DNA of 22,622 bases. Source: JBDRNO01 sp043811005. Lineage in GTDB: Bacteria; Bacteroidota; Bacteroidia; NORP154. The stretch spans positions 1 to 22,622 of the forward strand of contig JBDRNO010000040.1 of assembly GCA_043811005.1 (NCBI GenBank). The letters are read 5' to 3'. A program made the position numbers and the translations under genes. The notes under the pieces were generated by a model. It saw only the letters and a program-made list of their open reading frames with translations. It had not been told where the DNA came from and ran no database searches. Shown here piece by piece: positions 15,604 through 22,622 of this stretch. Within the stretch, counting starts at the first letter, position 1, and every line of letters starts with the position of its first letter.

Positions 15604-18381
15604 TTATTCAAGAGCTATCTTTTTATTCGTTACGCCTTTGTTTGTTATCATTTGCAGGTTATAGATACCCGGGTGATAATCGCTTAAATCAATTTCCATG
15701 CTATTGCTGACATTGCCTCCTGTTGCTACTACTTTTTTGACTTCCTGACCAAAAATATTAAACACCCTTATTCCCCCTATCTCCTCTACATCCCCCTCAA
15801 CTGTAAACACCCCTGTGCCCGGATTGGGAAAAACCCGAAATCCTGTCAGGGTTCCAAATCCTGACAGGGTTTGATAACCCGTTGCTTCACCAACGGTTAC
15901 AGAAGAGGTTGCCGTATTTCCATCCGCATCAGTTACAGTTACATTATAGTTCCCCGTACACAAACCATAAGCGGTGGGAGTGGTTTGAAAACCCGTTCCC
16001 CCATCCCACTGGTAAGTATAAGGTGGCAGACCGCCATAAGCTGTAACAGTTGTTGTTCCATCACAATTACCCGGTGTAGCATTAGTAGATGTGGCAGTAG
16101 CTGATAGTGTACCGCCCCCTGCTACGGAACATGTATTGGACTTGGATGAATTGTAATCCTTTGCCTTGAGTGCTTGCCCGGTGAAACCAGAATGTTTCAT
16201 CATGGTTGCCGTACACACCGATAAGTGGACAACCTCGATAATATAAAGCACATCTTCTGATGGAGGATAAAGATCGGTATAGGTAGTACTTGCTGATGTA
16301 ACCGAATCTATCACTTCAAAATCACCGTTTCCCGTGTTGTCTCTTAAAATCCTGTAATAGTTGAAATTAAAACCCTCGTAATTATCCCATATCAGGTTCT
16401 TTGCAGGCGGTGGGCTGCCCTGGCTTACCGTCAGGTGAATGGTTTCGTGATAATCGCTCAGGGCGCTCTCATTGCCACATGTATCCATAGCGGATATTTT
16501 GTACCTGTAAGAGGTGACCTGCGGGTTCACACCCAATGTATTATCAGCAAACTCGCTCAGGGAATTATAATCCACGCTTCCTACATGGGTATAGTTGCCA
16601 ACAATGTTCCTGTATATCCTGAAACTGTCTATACTGGTAGTGATTGGTTTTTCCCATACAATAACATTTTTAGCAGATGTACTGTCAACCGTGATCAAAC
16701 AAATATCCTGCGGCAATGCGGTAATCGTTACTTGTGCGCTGTCAACACCTGCACAGTTGCTGAAATCCGTGATGGTAACACTATATGTTCCCTCACAAAG
16801 TCCGGTAGCGGTAGGTGTAGTTTGTCCGCCTGTGGATGCATCCCACAAATAGTTATACGGTGCAGTTCCGCTACAGTAGAACCCGGCAGAATCACAAGTG
16901 TTTACCGCTATGCTGCCATTACACACTGCGTCACATAAAACGTTTGTGATGCTGAAATTCATTTTAATTGCAGCGTCATCTATATTTGTCATTGAAAAAC
17001 TTTCAGTCACGGTAGGTGTTGTGACGGTAGCCCCAGCTCCAATAGTTAGCGAAGATGCATAATAAGTCCAGGTTAATGTACTGTTAACCAAACCGGGTGA
17101 GTCGGTTACACAACCGGGAGAGTCTCCATTGGCATCGGTCTTTATAATATATGCGTCATATCCCTGGTAAACACCGGCAAGTGTATTTCCAAATGTATTA
17201 TAGAGATAGCCGGTCATTGCATATCCTCCATCAGAAGTTTGAATAACATCATGACCTTCATTGCCATAATCTGATTTGTAAGCTTTATCCCACTGAATAT
17301 TTCCTGAAGCGTCTGTTTTTATGGCATGAAACTGTGAATAAACTGATCCGGCATAGGAATATCCCACCACAATGTATCCACCGTCTGTTGTCTGTTTCAC
17401 AGACCTTCCTTCGTCAAGGGATGAGCTGCCAAAAGCTTTTGTCCAGGAAACTATTCCATTCAGATCTGTTTTGAATAAAAAAATGTCATAACTGCCTATG
17501 CCTGCATCTGTTGAATATCCCGTAACGATGTAACCACCGTCAGAAGTTTGCCTGACGGAACTACCGGAATAGCCGCCATAATTTCCCCTGATGGTCTTTG
17601 TCCATGTAATGTCTCCATTACCATCTGTTTTCATCAGCAATACACCGTAATTAACACTTGACTCTTCACCTGTGATGATGTATCCGCCATCGGAAGTTTG
17701 CTGAACCGAATACCCTTCATCATCACTACTTCCTCCGTATGTCTTGGTCCAAAGTGTATCGCCACTGGCATTGGTCTTGATCAGGTACACGTCATAATAT
17801 CCTCCCCCAACTCCAAAGCTCTGGGTTCTTCCCACAATGATAAACCCTCCGTCAGCCGTTTGCTGCACCTGGCTTCCGTAATCTTCTTCAGATCCCCCGT
17901 AGGTTTTAGCCCATTGCAGGTTACCCAACGCATCGGTGCGAAGCAGGAAAATATCATTCTTGAACACCCCGTAGCTTTGCGTTTCTCCGCAAATAACAAA
18001 TCCACTATCATTGGTTTGCCAAACCGATCTTGCGTAATCCTTGTTAGAGCCGCCATAAATCCTTGTCCAAAGAGTATCACCATTGGCATCCAACCTAACT
18101 AAATAAACATCGTCCAGACCTAGGCCAGTGGCATCAGAATAACCCGCAACTATGTACCCTCCATCTGAAGTTTGACGGATGGAGGTGCCATAGTCCCACT
18201 TGTTGTTAAAGCTACCTTGCCCCCCTCCAAATACTTTTTGGAAAGTTTGGGAGTAACACTGATTACACAGATAAACACAGATTATACAGATTATCAGCAG
18301 GGATAAACGGCCGTTTATCCCTGGACGGTTCAGGATTTTTGCATTAATGGTTAATGCTGTGATGTTGTTTATTTTTTTCAT
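15604..18381 (-). CDS. Large T9SS-exported protein: seven-repeat propeller, SprB repeats, T9SS CTD
   Basis: 925 residues. Signal peptide (core about 27-40, SLLIICIICVYLCNQCYSQ), then seven copies (about 47-420) of a 50-60-residue repeat centred on QTSDGGYI(V/I)xG and ending KTDxxGDxxWTKTYGG, a beta-propeller-like array. Then come a SprB-type repeat (about 481-553), two fibronectin-III-like segments (about 559-735, with NLIWDNYEGF), a second SprB-type repeat (about 757-831, GGLPPYTYQW) and a type A T9SS sorting domain (849-925: FRVFPNPGTGVF, VFNIFGQEV, DLSDYHPGIYNLQM). The protein should cross the outer membrane by the T9SS and be released or attached at the surface. Function is unknown; adhesion or matrix building is plausible. 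Its C-terminal half is paralogous to that of the next gene. Repeat DNA encodes part of its signal peptide and of the linker before the CTD. Confidence 0.9.
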   Translation of the reverse strand: MKKINNITALTINAKILNRPGINGRLSLLIICIICVYLCNQCYSQTFQKVFGGGQGSFNNKWDYGTSIRQTSDGGYIVAGYSDATGLGLDDVYLVRLDANGDTLWTRIYGGSNKDYARSVWQTNDSGFVICGETQSYGVFKNDIFLLRTDALGNLQWAKTYGGSEEDYGSQVQQTADGGFIIVGRTQSFGVGGGYYDVYLIKTNASGDTLWTKTYGGSSDDEGYSVQQTSDGGYIITGEESSVNYGVLLMKTDGNGDITWTKTIRGNYGGYSGSSVRQTSDGGYIVTGYSTDAGIGSYDIFLFKTDLNGIVSWTKAFGSSSLDEGRSVKQTTDGGYIVVGYSYAGSVYSQFHAIKTDASGNIQWDKAYKSDYGNEGHDVIQTSDGGYAMTGYLYNTFGNTLAGVYQGYDAYIIKTDANGDSPGCVTDSPGLVNSTLTWTYYASSLTIGAGATVTTPTVTESFSMTNIDDAAIKMNFSITNVLCDAVCNGSIAVNTCDSAGFYCSGTAPYNYLWDASTGGQTTPTATGLCEGTYSVTITDFSNCAGVDSAQVTITALPQDICLITVDSTSAKNVIVWEKPITTSIDSFRIYRNIVGNYTHVGSVDYNSLSEFADNTLGVNPQVTSYRYKISAMDTCGNESALSDYHETIHLTVSQGSPPPAKNLIWDNYEGFNFNYYRILRDNTGNGDFEVIDSVTSASTTYTDLYPPSEDVLYIIEVVHLSVCTATMMKHSGFTGQALKAKDYNSSKSNTCSVAGGGTLSATATSTNATPGNCDGTTTVTAYGGLPPYTYQWDGGTGFQTTPTAYGLCTGNYNVTVTDADGNTATSSVTVGEATGYQTLSGFGTLTGFRVFPNPGTGVFTVEGDVEEIGGIRVFNIFGQEVKKVVATGGNVSNSMEIDLSDYHPGIYNLQMITNKGVTNKKIALE
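15838..15871. repeat. In-frame CCTGTCAGG/CCTGACAGG repeat before the T9SS CTD
   Basis: CCTGTCAGG (15842-15850) and CCTGACAGG (15860-15868) form a perfect 9-bp inverted pair. The surrounding 16-mers AAATCCTGTCAGGGTT (15838) and AAATCCTGACAGGGTT (15856) are also direct repeats 18 bp apart. Translation on the minus strand gives TLSGFG then TLTGF, directly before FRVFPNPG. This linker is missing from the paralogue. Confidence 0.85.
18256..18292 (-). repeat. AATCTGTGT-type iterons encoding a signal peptide
   Basis: On the minus strand about four degenerate 9-10-bp units (AATCTGTAT, AATCTGTGT, TTATCTGTGT, AATCAGTGT) encode the hydrophobic core of the 925-residue protein. The same iteron and flanks (CTGATAATC before, CTCCCA after) appear in the signal peptide at 1374-1416. 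Confidence 0.8.
18301..18320. repeat. Perfect 20-bp palindrome in a signal-peptide coding region
   Basis: GGATAAACGGCCGTTTATCC is fully self-complementary. On the minus strand it encodes about residues 21-27 (GINGRLS), immediately before the hydrophobic core. Confidence 0.93.
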
Positions 18382-18483
18382 GGTTTTATGTTTTCGATGG
18401 GTGATGGTTGTTCGTCCTTGAGGTTCTTGTCGGTTTCAAGGTTATATGTTTGTTGGGTTTTTGAGAAGCACCGCCATGTTTTG

Positions 18484-18503
18484 AGACGCACAGCCGTGCG
18501 TCT
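18484..18503. repeat. Hairpin AGACGCAC-AGCC-GTGCGTCT in the spacer between the two T9SS cargo genes
   Basis: Perfect 8-bp stem with a 4-nt loop in the 189-bp gap (18382-18570). No T-run follows on the minus strand, so terminator function is unlikely; it resembles a dispersed palindromic repeat. No convincing promoter was found in this gap. Confidence 0.8.
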
Positions 18504-18570
18504 TTACATTATGGGATTATTTATTATGTATTGTCTGATACAGTATTTGTTCCTGATTTTTTCCATAATG

Positions 18571-21500
18571 TTATTCTATTATTATCCTTTTGTTCCCTAT
18601 ACTTTTTTCTGTTATTATAAGCAAATTATAAATACCCTGGGGATAGGCGGACAAATCTATTTCGGTTTGCCGATCTGTGATTTCGGATTTATAGATTTCC
18701 TGCCCTAAAATATCATAGATTATACAATCGTATCCGCCAGCTGGCGGACGTAAATCGTAAATTTTTAATGTGAACACTCCTCTATTCGGATTAGGATATA
18801 TTCGCAGAGACATTGCAGGCAATGCTTCAACAAGTATACCGGATGCTTCATCCACAAACACATTGGCAGATGCAATATCTCCATTTGCATCAGTTACCGT
18901 TACGTTAAAGGTTATATTCCCGCACAAACCCGTTGCTGTAACGGTCGTCTGGCTTGACGGATCATCCCATTGATATGTATATGGTTCGGTACCTCCGCTT
19001 GGAGTTACTGTTGCTGTTCCATCACAATTGCTATAGGTGGCATCGGTAGATGTGGCGGTAGCCAACAGCGTCCCGGCACTGGCGATTGAAGTTGTATTGG
19101 ACTTGGATGAATTATAATCTTTTGTTTTAATGGTTGCGGTACAACCTGTAGGGTGTATGGCTGCAACCTGGTATGTTATTTGACCTGATGGTGGATTTAG
19201 ATCTGTATATGAATGTAAATTACTTGGTATGGCATCAATAGAGTCTATATCGAACGGGAATTTTTGCCTGTAAATGATATAAGTACCAAAGCTAAATCCC
19301 TCATAATGGTCCCAAATAAGGTTGATCTCTTTGTTAATTCCCATATTTACAGTCAGGTGCATGGTTTTATGAATTGGGCTTAATTCCGATTCATTGCCGC
19401 ATGAATCAACGGCAGAGATCTTATACCTCCACGACCTTTGCATCGGGTTGGCTGTAATATCAAGGTATTCGCTAAGCGAATCATAAGGCACACTTGCCAA
19501 CAGGAAATAAATCCCGGCTGCGGTGCCTTCTTTGTAAATGTTGTAAGAAGACGGACCAGGGTTTTTCTCCCAAACAATGAGATTCTTTCCCGTTGCGCTG
19601 TCAACGGTTATGATACATATCGGTTGTGTTGCCGGCAGCTCTGCGGAAACAGTAAAGCTCGAAACTCCTATACAGCCATTAGAATCTGTAACTGTAATAT
19701 TATATGTTGCCTCTGCCAGGTTATTTATATCCTGTGTTGTACTACCATCAGACCATTGGTATGTATAAGGTAATGTTCCCCCTGCAACAACAATGTCTAT
19801 CGCTCCGCCGGCAGGATTGCCACAGCTTATATCAGTTAGTGAAGTAAGGGTAATGACCGCCCCTCCGGCATTGCTTATCTCTGCTGTGATCGAATTGAAA
19901 CAGCCGTTAGCATCAAAGACGTTCACGAAATAAATTCCCGCAGTCAGCCCCAGTTGTGACGGATTTGTTCCGAAAGTGGACCAGAAATAAGTATAAGGAG
20001 CAGTTCCTCCGCTTACATTTACCGTTGCGCTGCCATCGGAGCCGTTACAGCTCGCATCAACCTCGGAAATGGATAATATTAAAGGAGCAGGAGCTGAAAC
20101 GGTGATGCTTTGAGTAGCAATACAGCCGGCATCATCTGTAACGGTGATTTCATAGGTCCCTCCAATAAGGCCGGATATATCTTCTGTGATAGCTCCGTTT
20201 GACCATAAAAATGTATATGGTATAACGCCACCTGAAACACTTATATCTATATATCCGTCAGTATCCGCGCTGCAATCAACACCTACTATCGAATTAACAG
20301 TTATTGTGGGAGTTGTATTACTTATGGCAGCAACACCGTAAGCTATACAGCCATTGTCATCTGTTACGATCACATAATTGATGCCTGCGGCTAATGCTGA
20401 GTCAGCTTCGGTTGTATCTCCACTTGACCATGAATAATCATAAGGAGCGGTTCCTCCGCTGGCGCTTACTACAGCAATACCATCGGAATTCCCGCAAGTA
20501 GCATTAGTAGTGATCATTGTTAGTGTAATAGAAGCAGGTTGGGAAACAGTGATACTACCTGTTGCCTCACACATATTGGCATCTGTAACCGTGATGTTAT
20601 ATGTTCCTGCACATAAACCCGTTGCAGTTGCTTCGGTCTGTAATTCAGGATCATTCCATTGATATGTGAAAGGAGATGTTCCGCCACTTGGAGTGATAAT
20701 AGCTGACCCGTCACATTGCCCGTTGCATAAAGCGCTGGTGGTTGCAAAGAAAACCGAAATTGCCGCAAACCCGTTTATTGTAACAGCCCTACTGACCGTA
20801 CAGCCATTGGAGTCAATAACCGTAACAGAATAAGTGCCTGGAGACAGGGATGTGATATCTTCGGTTGTAGCTCCATTAGACCATATAAAAATAAATGGAG
20901 AAACGCCACCGGTAACGGTAAGGTCTGCCGCCCCGTCACTACCACCGCATGCGCTTACGTCTGTGCCGGATATACTGAGAGTGATGGCAGGTGGTTCAGA
21001 GATAGTGACATTGGTATTGGCAGTGCATCCGTTTGAGTCGGTTACCGATACCGAATATGTTCCTGCAGAAAGTCCGGCAAGGTCTTCGGTCGTTTCGCCC
21101 GACAGCCAATTGAAAGTGTATGGGGGTATGCCGCCTGAAACAGTCAGGTTAGCTTCTCCGTCACCGGCTCCGCAAGAGCTGACATTTGTCCCCGTAATGC
21201 TTGCAGTCAGGGCTGGTGGTTCTGTAATTGTAATATAAGCAGTGTCTGATGTTCCGGCTGAATCAATAACAATAACAGAATAACTTCCTGCAAACAAGTA
21301 TATAGCTGTATCTGTCGTTTGCGTTAATAAGTCATCCCATTGGTAGGTGTAAGGTGGTGCGCCTCCTGTTGCAGTTACCGCTGCTTCTCCATCCTGGGAT
21401 CCATTACAGGAAGCATTTTTTATGTAAGATACAGAGGTAGTTAAAGCTCCTGTTAATATATTTACCATAAACGGTTCCGAAACAAAACTACTGATGCCGG

Positions 21501-22622
21501 GCGGAAAGTTCATGGGAGGGTTTTCAAGTGCAGTGCCATAAGACTTGCAGGTATAAATTCCGCTGTCTGCCGCTGTAACATTCAGGATAGTTAAAATTGT
21601 GCTTGTTGCGCCCGCAATAGTATCCGTTCCTCTGAACCATTGATAGCTTAAAGCCGAATCCTGGTTGGCTATGCTTAATATCAGTGTATCTCCTTCTGTT
21701 AAATTAAAAGTATCCGCCATACCAAAAGGATTTTGCGGGCTGTAGGTGTATGTAGTTAGCGTTGAAATAGTGTCAGCTATTCTTAATTCTCTTGCATCTG
21801 AAAAGTCTAATTGATTATAAGAACATTCAAGCCATTGCAAATCGGTATTATTCGTAAGGTCAGGCAGGACGGTTAATTGATTATTATCACAAAGAAGCTT
21901 TTGCAAAGCGGTATTATTCGTAAGGTCAGGCAGGGCGGATAATTGATTATAATTGCACTCAAGAAGAGATAAAGCAGTATTAGCTGACAGATCAGGCAAG
22001 GCAGTTAATTGGTTAAAAAAACAACGAAGCTCTTGCAAAGCGGTATTATTCGAAAGGTCAGGCAAGGCGGTTAATTGATTATAATAACAAATAAGCTGTT
22101 GCAAAGCGGTATTATTCGACAGGTCAGGCAGGGTGGTTAATTGATTATAACTGCAATCAAGAAGATATAAAGCAGTATTGGCTGACAGGTCAGGCAAGCT
22201 ATCTAATTGATTATCATTGCACCAGAGATATTGTAATGCTGTATTTGCTGACAGATCAGGTAAGACCGTAAATTGATTATATCCGCAATTAAGAAATTCC
22301 AAATTGGTGATGGCTGAAAGATCTGGCAAGCTGCTTAATAGATTATTGTAACAATATAAATTCATAATATTAATAAAATATTCGACTCCTGTCAGGTCTG
22401 CTATATTCAGACCAGGGCAATTTAATGAACCTGTAAGGGTGGTTGCTGAGTCAATAAGTAAGCTGTCACCTACAATAAATCCGATGTAGGTGGTATCGAG
22501 GAAGTTGCGGAAGTTGGTGTCGGGGATGAAAACCTTTGCTTGCGGAGGAGGCATGGATTGGCTGTATTTGGCTAAAAAGAAATCATAATCCCCAGTACTT
22601 GTGAGGATATTTGTACCGGCAC
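18571..22622 (-). CDS. Giant T9SS-exported protein: LRR, Ig-like, eight SprB repeats, FN3, T9SS CTD (5' truncated)
   Basis: The frame stays open from the ATG at 22554 to the window end (reading TSTGDYDFFLAKYSQS before MPPPQAK), so the start lies outside and at least 1349 residues are visible. The extra segment resembles the end of an SBBP-type repeat. Order, counting from Met22554: VFIPDTNF lead-in, eight exact 22-residue leucine-rich repeats LPDLSxNTALQxLxCxxNQL (76-251), an Ig-like domain (about 285-342, SYQWFRGTD...DSGIYTC), eight SprB-type repeats of about 75 residues (about 373-972, each with GG..P(Y/F)..xW), fibronectin-III-like pair (about 978-1140), a ninth SprB repeat, and a type A T9SS sorting domain (1250-1327: RIYPNPNRGVF, IIYDILGQEI, DLSAYPQGIYNLLI). 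Probable surface adhesin; the SprB repeats recall the gliding adhesin SprB. Specific ligand unknown. A palindromic repeat is inserted in frame in the sorting domain. Confidence 0.92.
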   Translation of the reverse strand, partial: AGTNILTSTGDYDFFLAKYSQSMPPPQAKVFIPDTNFRNFLDTTYIGFIVGDSLLIDSATTLTGSLNCPGLNIADLTGVEYFINIMNLYCYNNLLSSLPDLSAITNLEFLNCGYNQFTVLPDLSANTALQYLWCNDNQLDSLPDLSANTALYLLDCSYNQLTTLPDLSNNTALQQLICYYNQLTALPDLSNNTALQELRCFFNQLTALPDLSANTALSLLECNYNQLSALPDLTNNTALQKLLCDNNQLTVLPDLTNNTDLQWLECSYNQLDFSDARELRIADTISTLTTYTYSPQNPFGMADTFNLTEGDTLILSIANQDSALSYQWFRGTDTIAGATSTILTILNVTAADSGIYTCKSYGTALENPPMNFPPGISSFVSEPFMVNILTGALTTSVSYIKNASCNGSQDGEAAVTATGGAPPYTYQWDDLLTQTTDTAIYLFAGSYSVIVIDSAGTSDTAYITITEPPALTASITGTNVSSCGAGDGEANLTVSGGIPPYTFNWLSGETTEDLAGLSAGTYSVSVTDSNGCTANTNVTISEPPAITLSISGTDVSACGGSDGAADLTVTGGVSPFIFIWSNGATTEDITSLSPGTYSVTVIDSNGCTVSRAVTINGFAAISVFFATTSALCNGQCDGSAIITPSGGTSPFTYQWNDPELQTEATATGLCAGTYNITVTDANMCEATGSITVSQPASITLTMITTNATCGNSDGIAVVSASGGTAPYDYSWSSGDTTEADSALAAGINYVIVTDDNGCIAYGVAAISNTTPTITVNSIVGVDCSADTDGYIDISVSGGVIPYTFLWSNGAITEDISGLIGGTYEITVTDDAGCIATQSITVSAPAPLILSISEVDASCNGSDGSATVNVSGGTAPYTYFWSTFGTNPSQLGLTAGIYFVNVFDANGCFNSITAEISNAGGAVITLTSLTDISCGNPAGGAIDIVVAGGTLPYTYQWSDGSTTQDINNLAEATYNITVTDSNGCIGVSSFTVSAELPATQPICIITVDSATGKNLIVWEKNPGPSSYNIYKEGTAAGIYFLLASVPYDSLSEYLDITANPMQRSWRYKISAVDSCGNESELSPIHKTMHLTVNMGINKEINLIWDHYEGFSFGTYIIYRQKFPFDIDSIDAIPSNLHSYTDLNPPSGQITYQVAAIHPTGCTATIKTKDYNSSKSNTTSIASAGTLLATATSTDATYSNCDGTATVTPSGGTEPYTYQWDDPSSQTTVTATGLCGNITFNVTVTDANGDIASANVFVDEASGILVEALPAMSLRIYPNPNRGVFTLKIYDLRPPAGGYDCIIYDILGQEIYKSEITDRQTEIDLSAYPQGIYNLLIITEKSIGNKRIIIE
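18733..18748. repeat. 16-bp palindrome TCCGCCAGCTGGCGGA inside a T9SS sorting domain
   Basis: Perfect palindrome in frame, encoding part of RPPAGGY in the CTD of the giant protein, between the strand FTLKIYDL and IIYDILGQ. Its 14-bp core recurs in the intergenic copy at 6629-6642. Confidence 0.92.
21802..22329 (-). repeat. Eight 66-bp tandem repeats encoding leucine-rich repeats
   Basis: LPDL recurs at exactly 22-residue intervals eight times (residues 76 to 251 of the visible protein), so the DNA period is 66 bp with no length drift. Neighbouring units are very similar in DNA, suggesting expansion by unequal recombination. Confidence 0.9.

Noticed and set aside
16435..16938. Plus-strand open frame of 167 codons, Cys/Ile/Thr-rich
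   Set aside because: Antisense to the FN3/SprB part of the T9SS cargo gene; its composition follows from the opposite strand.
18437..18444. Minus-strand TAACCTTG as promoter of the 925-residue protein gene
   Set aside because: One mismatch to the -7 consensus and no -33 element at suitable spacing.
18388..18708. Plus-strand open frame of 106 codons with hydrophobic stretches
   Set aside because: Spans a spacer and the antisense of a sorting domain; no start signal or family resemblance.
20834..21238. Plus-strand open frame of 134 codons with internal repetition
   Set aside because: The repetition mirrors the SprB repeats on the minus strand.
21802..22329. Regularly spaced repeats resembling an array
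   Set aside because: Period is a constant 66 bp with no unique spacers and is fully coding (LRR), so not CRISPR.
22552..22554. ATG as the start of the giant T9SS protein
   Set aside because: No signal peptide follows it and the frame is open upstream with protein-like sequence to the window end.

Overview
The window looks like a chromosomal segment of a Bacteroidota (Bacteroidetes) bacterium. The evidence is an AT-rich genome, promoters matching the phylum-specific TTTG-N19-TAnnTTTG pattern, the gliding/type IX secretion (T9SS) lipoprotein GldD, two very large secreted proteins ending in T9SS type A sorting domains, SprB-type repeats, and a cluster of PorE-like TPR/PD40 envelope proteins. 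The genus cannot be told from the sequence.

Layout. Bases 1-8833 hold four co-directional envelope proteins that share parts. The first (truncated by the window start) ends in an OmpA peptidoglycan-binding domain plus two SPOR-like modules. The next two are TPR + PD40 propeller + carboxypeptidase-regulatory-like domains + one SPOR-like module. The last keeps TPR + PD40 + regulatory-like domain but ends in a DUF2914 domain. Bases 9071-10244 carry housekeeping genes: rpsT with its own promoter and a strong terminator, then radC. Bases 10464-11609 encode a UDP-GlcNAc 2-epimerase family enzyme whose stop codon abuts a ~350-bp element with terminal inverted repeats and a remnant of a four-helix-bundle (23S rRNA intervening-sequence type) gene. 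GldD (minus) and a two-gene ABC exporter (plus) diverge from a shared promoter region at 12.6 kb. The exporter converges on a small minus-strand DUF4160-like/DUF2442 gene pair. Bases 15604-22622 (minus) encode two giant T9SS cargo proteins sharing a C-terminal cassette; the second runs off the window end.

How the parts fit. The PorE-like proteins, GldD and the CTD-bearing cargo proteins all belong to the T9SS/gliding world. The first group probably anchors or scaffolds outer-membrane machinery to peptidoglycan, and the last group is likely exported to the cell surface.

The most unusual theme is a set of short palindromic or iterated repeats lying inside or across coding sequence. They encode parts of two signal peptides, the linker before one T9SS sorting domain, a loop inside the other, and the stop codon of the ABC ATPase gene. 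This resembles the protein-coding palindromic elements known from Rickettsia, but with several different repeat families. It is the best candidate here for something undescribed.
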